A DNA stretch of 9,979 nucleotides, from assembly GCA_002482865.1 (NCBI GenBank), contig DLGU01000059.1, positions 1 through 9,979 on the forward strand, given 5' to 3'. The position numbers and the translations under genes are program-made. Source of the stretch: Porphyrobacter sp. UBA7686 (lineage in GTDB: Bacteria; Pseudomonadota; Alphaproteobacteria; Sphingomonadales; Sphingomonadaceae). The notes below the pieces were generated by a model. It was not told the origin of the DNA, made no database searches, and worked only from the letters and a program-made list of their open reading frames with translations. Positions 6,526 to 9,979 of the stretch are shown here, in pieces (within the stretch, counting starts at the first letter, position 1; each line of letters opens with the position of its first letter).

Positions 6526-7965
6526 ATGAGCTTTACCGCTGACCGCCTGCTGCTGTTCGGAGCCACGGGCGATCTTGCCCAGCGGATGCTGCTGCCCAGC
6601 CTGTTCGCGCTCGACGCCGACGGGCTGCTCGCGCCCGATCTCAAGATCGTCGGCACGGCGCGCAGCAGCATGACCGATGGCGAGTACCGCAATTTTGCGC
6701 GCGCGGCGCTGGAGAAGTATCTCCCGGCTGACAGGCGTGGGCGGATGGCGGAATTCCTCAACCGGCTCGCCTACCAGACGCTGGATGCCACCACGCTCGA
6801 AGGTTACGACGCGCTGGCCCAAAAAGTCGGCACGCCTGCGCGTGGCCTCGCGATCTTCCTCTCGACCGCGCCGAGCCTGTTCGGCCCAACTATCAGAGGC
6901 CTGCAATCCGCGGGGCTGACGGGCGAGAATGTGCGCATGTGCCTCGAAAAGCCGCTCGGGACGGATCTGGCCTCCAGCCGCGAGATCAATGACGCGGTGG
7001 CGGGCGCCTTCCCCGAAAGCCGGATTTTCCGGATCGACCACTATCTCGGCAAGGAGACGGTGCAGAACCTGCTGGCGCTGCGCTTCGCCAACATCATGTT
7101 CGAGCCGCTGTGGAACGCGGCGCATATCGAGCATGTGCAGATCACGGTCGCTGAGACCGTGGGCCTCGAAGGCCGCGTGGCTTTTTACGACGATGCCGGC
7201 GCGATCCGCGATATGGTGCAGAACCATATGCTCCAGCTGCTCGCGCTGGTCGCAATGGAGCCGCCTGCGCATTTCGATGCGACCGCCGTGCGCGACGAGA
7301 AGGTGAAGGTGCTGCGCGCCTTGCGCCCCGTCTCCGCCAACGAGACCGTCACCGGCCAATATCGCGCGGGCGCGATCACCGGTCAGGCGGTGCCCGGCTA
7401 TGACGAGGAGTTGGGCAAGGATTCCGACACCGAAACCTTCGTCGCGATCAAGGGCCACGTCGATAACTGGCGCTGGAAGGGCGTGCCCTTCTACCTGCGC
7501 ACGGGCAAGCGCCTGCCCAAGCGTGTGACCGAAATCGTGATCCAGTTCCGCTGCGTCCCGCACTCGATCTTCGCGGGCAAGGGCGCGACGATGCAGCCCA
7601 ACCGGCTCGTCATCGGCATCCAGCCCGAAGAGAACATCACGCTGTCGCTGATGGCCAAGGTGCCGGGCCTCGACCGCGAAGGCATCCGCCTGCGGCAGGT
7701 TCCGCTCAATATCGCCATGCCCGATGTGTTCTCGGGCGCGGTGCGGCGCATCGCCTATGAGCGCCTGCTGCTTGATCTGGTTGAGGGCGACCAGACCCTG
7801 TTTGTGCGACGCGACGAAGTGGAAGCGCAGTGGGAATGGGTCGATGCGATCCGCGCCGGGTGGGAAGCAGAAGGCCTCACCCCCAAAACCTATACCGCCG
7901 GTAGCTGGGGGCCGAGTGCGGCCATCGCGCTGGCAGAACGCGACGGAGTGACGTGGCATGAGTAA
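6526..7965 (+). CDS. zwf: Glucose-6-phosphate 1-dehydrogenase
   Basis: Oxidises glucose-6-phosphate to 6-phosphogluconolactone with NAD(P)+, the first step of the Entner-Doudoroff and oxidative pentose phosphate routes; cytoplasmic. 479 residues, close to E. coli Zwf (491). The N-terminal Rossmann motif is [12 protein letters not shown] (residues 9-20). The substrate signature RIDHYLGKE spans 169-177, with His172. [17 protein letters not shown] (229-245) holds the catalytic His234, and [11 protein letters not shown] is the later G6P-binding segment. Met21 stands where the Leuconostoc and E. coli enzymes have Lys after GDLAxR. ATG 6526 is preferred over a GTG at 6478, because the protein core begins at once after it and GAGGAAAAGGG precedes it. 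The stop overlaps the edd start by 8 bp, so the two are surely co-translated in one operon. No lactonase gene follows. Confidence 0.96.
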   Translation: MSFTADRLLLFGATGDLAQRMLLPSLFALDADGLLAPDLKIVGTARSSMTDGEYRNFARAALEKYLPADRRGRMAEFLNRLAYQTLDATTLEGYDALAQKVGTPARGLAIFLSTAPSLFGPTIRGLQSAGLTGENVRMCLEKPLGTDLASSREINDAVAGAFPESRIFRIDHYLGKETVQNLLALRFANIMFEPLWNAAHIEHVQITVAETVGLEGRVAFYDDAGAIRDMVQNHMLQLLALVAMEPPAHFDATAVRDEKVKVLRALRPVSANETVTGQYRAGAITGQAVPGYDEELGKDSDTETFVAIKGHVDNWRWKGVPFYLRTGKRLPKRVTEIVIQFRCVPHSIFAGKGATMQPNRLVIGIQPEENITLSLMAKVPGLDREGIRLRQVPLNIAMPDVFSGAVRRIAYERLLLDLVEGDQTLFVRRDEVEAQWEWVDAIRAGWEAEGLTPKTYTAGSWGPSAAIALAERDGVTWHE

Positions 7966-9769
7966 CCTCAACGACACCCTCCACAAGGTGACGCAGCGGG
8001 TGATCGAACGCTCGAAGCCCACCCGCAGCGCCTATCTCGACCTGATCCGCCGCGAAGGCGACAATATGGGCGAGCGCAATGCCGTGTCCTGCTCGAACCT
8101 CGCCCATGCCTATGCCGGGGCGCTGGAAGATCAGGCGACGCTGGTGTCGGGCCGCGGCGCGAATATCGGGATCGTCACCAGCTACAACGACATGCTGTCG
8201 GCCCACCAGCCCTATGGCCGCTATCCTGACCGGTTGAAGATCTACGCCCGCGAAATCGGCGCGACGGCACAGGTCGCTGGCGGCACCCCGGCGATGTGTG
8301 ACGGGGTGACGCAGGGCGAAACCGGCATGGAGCTGTCGCTGTTCAGCCGCGATGTGATCGCGCTTTCGGCAGCGGTGGCTTTGAGCCACGCGATGTATGA
8401 CGGTGCGCTGATGCTCGGCATCTGCGACAAGATCGTGCCGGGGCTGCTGATGGGCGCACTGCGCTTCGGTCACCTGCCGACCATCTTCGTGCCCAGCGGC
8501 CCGATGCCGACCGGTATCCCGAACAAGGAAAAGCAGCGCGTCCGCCAGCTCTATGCCGAAGGCAAGGCGACCCGCGCCGAACTGCTCGCGAGCGAGATGG
8601 CCAGTTACCATTCGCCCGGCACCTGCACCTTCTTCGGCACGGCCAATTCCAACCAGATGATGATGGAGATGATGGGCCTGCACATTCCCGGCAGCGCCTT
8701 CATCCAGCCCGGCACGCAGCTGCGGCAGGCCCTGGACCGCGAGGCGGTGCACCGGGTCGCCGCTTTGGGGCGCAAGGGTGACGATTACCGCCCGCTCGGC
8801 CTGTGCGTGGACGAGAAGGCGGTGATCAATGCGGCGGTCGGCCTGCTGGCGACGGGAGGCTCGACCAATCATGCGATCCACTTGCCCGCCATGGCGCGCG
8901 CGGCGGGCGTCATCTTCGACTGGGACGACCTTTCCGAACTGTCCCACGCCGTCCCGCTGATCGCGCAGATCTATCCCAATGGCTCGGGCGATGTGAACAA
9001 TTTCCACAACGCAGGCGGCATGGGCTATGTCATTGGTGAGCTGCTGGAGGCGGGTCTGGCCCACCCCGACATTCTCACTGTCGGACGCGGCGATTTCTCC
9101 GATTATGCCCTCGAACCCGGGCTTGAGGGCGAAGAACTGGTGTGGCGCGAGGTTGGCCCCAGCATGGACGACACCATGCTCCGCCCGGTCAGCAATCCGT
9201 TCAAGCCCGATGGCGGGATGCGGCTGCTGCAAGGCAATCTCGGCCGCGCCTGCTTCAAGACCTCGGCGGTGGACGAGAGCCGCTGGACCATCGAAGCGCC
9301 ATGCCGCGTGTTCGAGGATCAGGCGAGCGTCGCTGCCGCCTTCAAGGCGGGCGAGCTTGACCGCGACGTTGTGGTGGTCGTGCGCTTCCAGGGGCCGCGC
9401 GCCAACGGGATGCCGGAACTCCACAAACTGACCCCAGCCCTGGGCGTGTTGCAAGATCGTGGGTTCAAGGTCGCGCTGGTTACCGATGGCCGCATGTCGG
9501 GCGCGTCCGGCAAGGTGCCTGCGGCGATCCATTGCACACCGGAAGCGCTTGGCGGCGGACCATTGGCGCGGTTGCGCGATGGCGATGTGGTGCGGGTCTG
9601 CGCGGCGACGGGCGATCTCAACACCGATGCCGATCTGGCGAACCGGGAACCTGCGCTCGATCCGATTGCAGACAGCGGGACGGGCCGTGAATTGTTCGGC
9701 ATGATGCGCCGCTTCGCTGACGGAGCCGAACAAGGCGCTTCTGCGATGCTGGCCACCGGAGGTATGTAA
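7958..9769 (+). CDS. edd: 6-Phosphogluconate dehydratase (Entner-Doudoroff)
   Basis: Dehydrates 6-phosphogluconate to 2-keto-3-deoxy-6-phosphogluconate (KDPG); an Fe-S cluster enzyme of the IlvD/Edd family, cytoplasmic. It has 603 residues, the same length as E. coli Edd. Motifs in order: [16 protein letters not shown] (71-86), [19 protein letters not shown] (108-126, Cys114), [14 protein letters not shown] (153-166, Cys156, first IlvD/Edd signature), [18 protein letters not shown] (217-234, Cys223), [16 protein letters not shown], and [16 protein letters not shown] near the C-terminus (second signature). The three Cys are the expected cluster ligands. CDKxxPG and the overall motif set fit Edd; the close relative IlvD (dihydroxyacid dehydratase) is less likely given the zwf/eda neighbours. 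ATG 7958 lies inside the zwf end, with GGAG about 10 nt before it. The last codons contain the eda ribosome site. Confidence 0.97.
   Translation: MSNLNDTLHKVTQRVIERSKPTRSAYLDLIRREGDNMGERNAVSCSNLAHAYAGALEDQATLVSGRGANIGIVTSYNDMLSAHQPYGRYPDRLKIYAREIGATAQVAGGTPAMCDGVTQGETGMELSLFSRDVIALSAAVALSHAMYDGALMLGICDKIVPGLLMGALRFGHLPTIFVPSGPMPTGIPNKEKQRVRQLYAEGKATRAELLASEMASYHSPGTCTFFGTANSNQMMMEMMGLHIPGSAFIQPGTQLRQALDREAVHRVAALGRKGDDYRPLGLCVDEKAVINAAVGLLATGGSTNHAIHLPAMARAAGVIFDWDDLSELSHAVPLIAQIYPNGSGDVNNFHNAGGMGYVIGELLEAGLAHPDILTVGRGDFSDYALEPGLEGEELVWREVGPSMDDTMLRPVSNPFKPDGGMRLLQGNLGRACFKTSAVDESRWTIEAPCRVFEDQASVAAAFKAGELDRDVVVVVRFQGPRANGMPELHKLTPALGVLQDRGFKVALVTDGRMSGASGKVPAAIHCTPEALGGGPLARLRDGDVVRVCAATGDLNTDADLANREPALDPIADSGTGRELFGMMRRFADGAEQGASAMLATGGM
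9758..9763 (+). promoter_or_regulatory. Strong Shine-Dalgarno for eda
   Basis: GGAGGT lies 9 nt before the eda ATG and within the last codons of edd. It is the best ribosome site in the window, and it fixes the eda start at 9773. Confidence 0.8.
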
Positions 9770-9772
9770 CTC

Positions 9773-9979
9773 ATGAATATCGACGCCATCATGCGCACCG
9801 CGCCGGTGATCCCGGTGATCGTGATCGACGATGTCGACCACGCCGTGCCGCTGGCCGAAGCGCTGGTGGCGGGCGGATTGCGGGTGCTCGAAGTGACCTT
9901 GCGCACCCCGGCGGCGCTCTCCGCGATCCGGGCAATGAAGCAAGTGCCGGGCGCAATTGTCGGCGCGGGCACCGTGACC
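9773..9979 (+). CDS. eda: KDPG aldolase, 3'-truncated by the window edge
   Basis: Cleaves 2-keto-3-deoxy-6-phosphogluconate to pyruvate and glyceraldehyde-3-phosphate, the last ED step. Only the first 69 residues are present (family about 200-215). They show the start of the TIM barrel: [12 protein letters not shown] as strand 1, a helix, then [12 protein letters not shown] with the catalytic Glu of the EVTLRT motif, and AIVGAGTV at the cut end. The Schiff-base Lys lies beyond the window. The gene begins 3 bp after the edd stop, with a strong ribosome site, clearly in the zwf-edd-eda operon. Related 2-keto-4-hydroxyglutarate or KDPGal aldolases share these motifs, but the neighbours favour Eda. 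Confidence 0.93.
   Translation, partial: MNIDAIMRTAPVIPVIVIDDVDHAVPLAEALVAGGLRVLEVTLRTPAALSAIRAMKQVPGAIVGAGTVT

Noticed and set aside
6490..8022. Minus-strand open frame of 510 codons antisense to zwf
   Set aside because: Same artefact; no motif, no ribosome site, and zwf on the plus strand is unmistakable.
7877..9943. Minus-strand open frame of 688 codons covering edd and parts of zwf and eda
   Set aside because: Antisense to well-recognised genes, His/Arg/Gly-rich without family motifs. It is a known effect of high-GC codon use, in which stops are rare on the opposite strand.
1..9979. tRNA, rRNA, CRISPR, IS or integration sites
   Set aside because: No cloverleaf-like, direct-repeat-spacer, transposase or attachment-site pattern was seen; coding density is nearly complete.

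Overview
The window is about two-thirds G+C and densely packed with central-carbon genes. It looks like an alphaproteobacterial chromosome, most likely Sphingomonadales (Erythrobacter/Porphyrobacter-like). The grounds are the base composition, the E. coli-type glucokinase, a LacI regulator divergent from a FucP/GluP-family sugar transporter, and Entner-Doudoroff (ED) genes that follow directly. The taxon is inferred from gene content and protein style, not from a marker gene.

Layout, left to right: (1) the 3' part of a glucokinase gene (glk, 2-877, +), overlapping by 4 bp (2) a long PEP-carboxylase-family gene (ppc-like, 874-3630, +). (3) A 200-bp convergent gap (3631-3830) without a gene, holding a near-perfect 21-bp inverted repeat and seven copies of the hexamer GCCAAG/CTTGGC. 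(4) A LacI-family repressor on the minus strand (3831-4850). (5) A 167-bp divergent control region with two operator-like palindromes that have a central CG. (6) A FucP/GluP-type sugar:H+ symporter (5018-6433, +). (7) Glucose-6-phosphate dehydrogenase zwf (6526-7965, +), overlapping by 8 bp (8) 6-phosphogluconate dehydratase edd (7958-9769, +), and then (9) the first 69 codons of KDPG aldolase eda, cut by the window end.

Together the genes form a glucose-use locus. Sugar enters through the symporter and is phosphorylated by glucokinase. G6P is oxidised by Zwf, dehydrated by Edd and split by Eda to pyruvate and glyceraldehyde-3-phosphate. The LacI protein probably controls the transporter-zwf-edd-eda run and itself. 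A PEP carboxylase would supply oxaloacetate to replenish the TCA cycle. No 6-phosphogluconolactonase gene (pgl) is present between zwf and edd.

The region is mostly ordinary metabolism. The points most worth a second look are: the PEPC-family protein, which departs from the family at several catalytic motifs; a palindrome inside its reading frame that encodes a Pro/Gly-rich linker; the GCCAAG inverted-repeat element between the convergent genes; the paired candidate LacI operators; and a hydrophobic insertion in the central loop of the transporter. I see no RNA gene, CRISPR array, insertion sequence or clear new multi-gene system.
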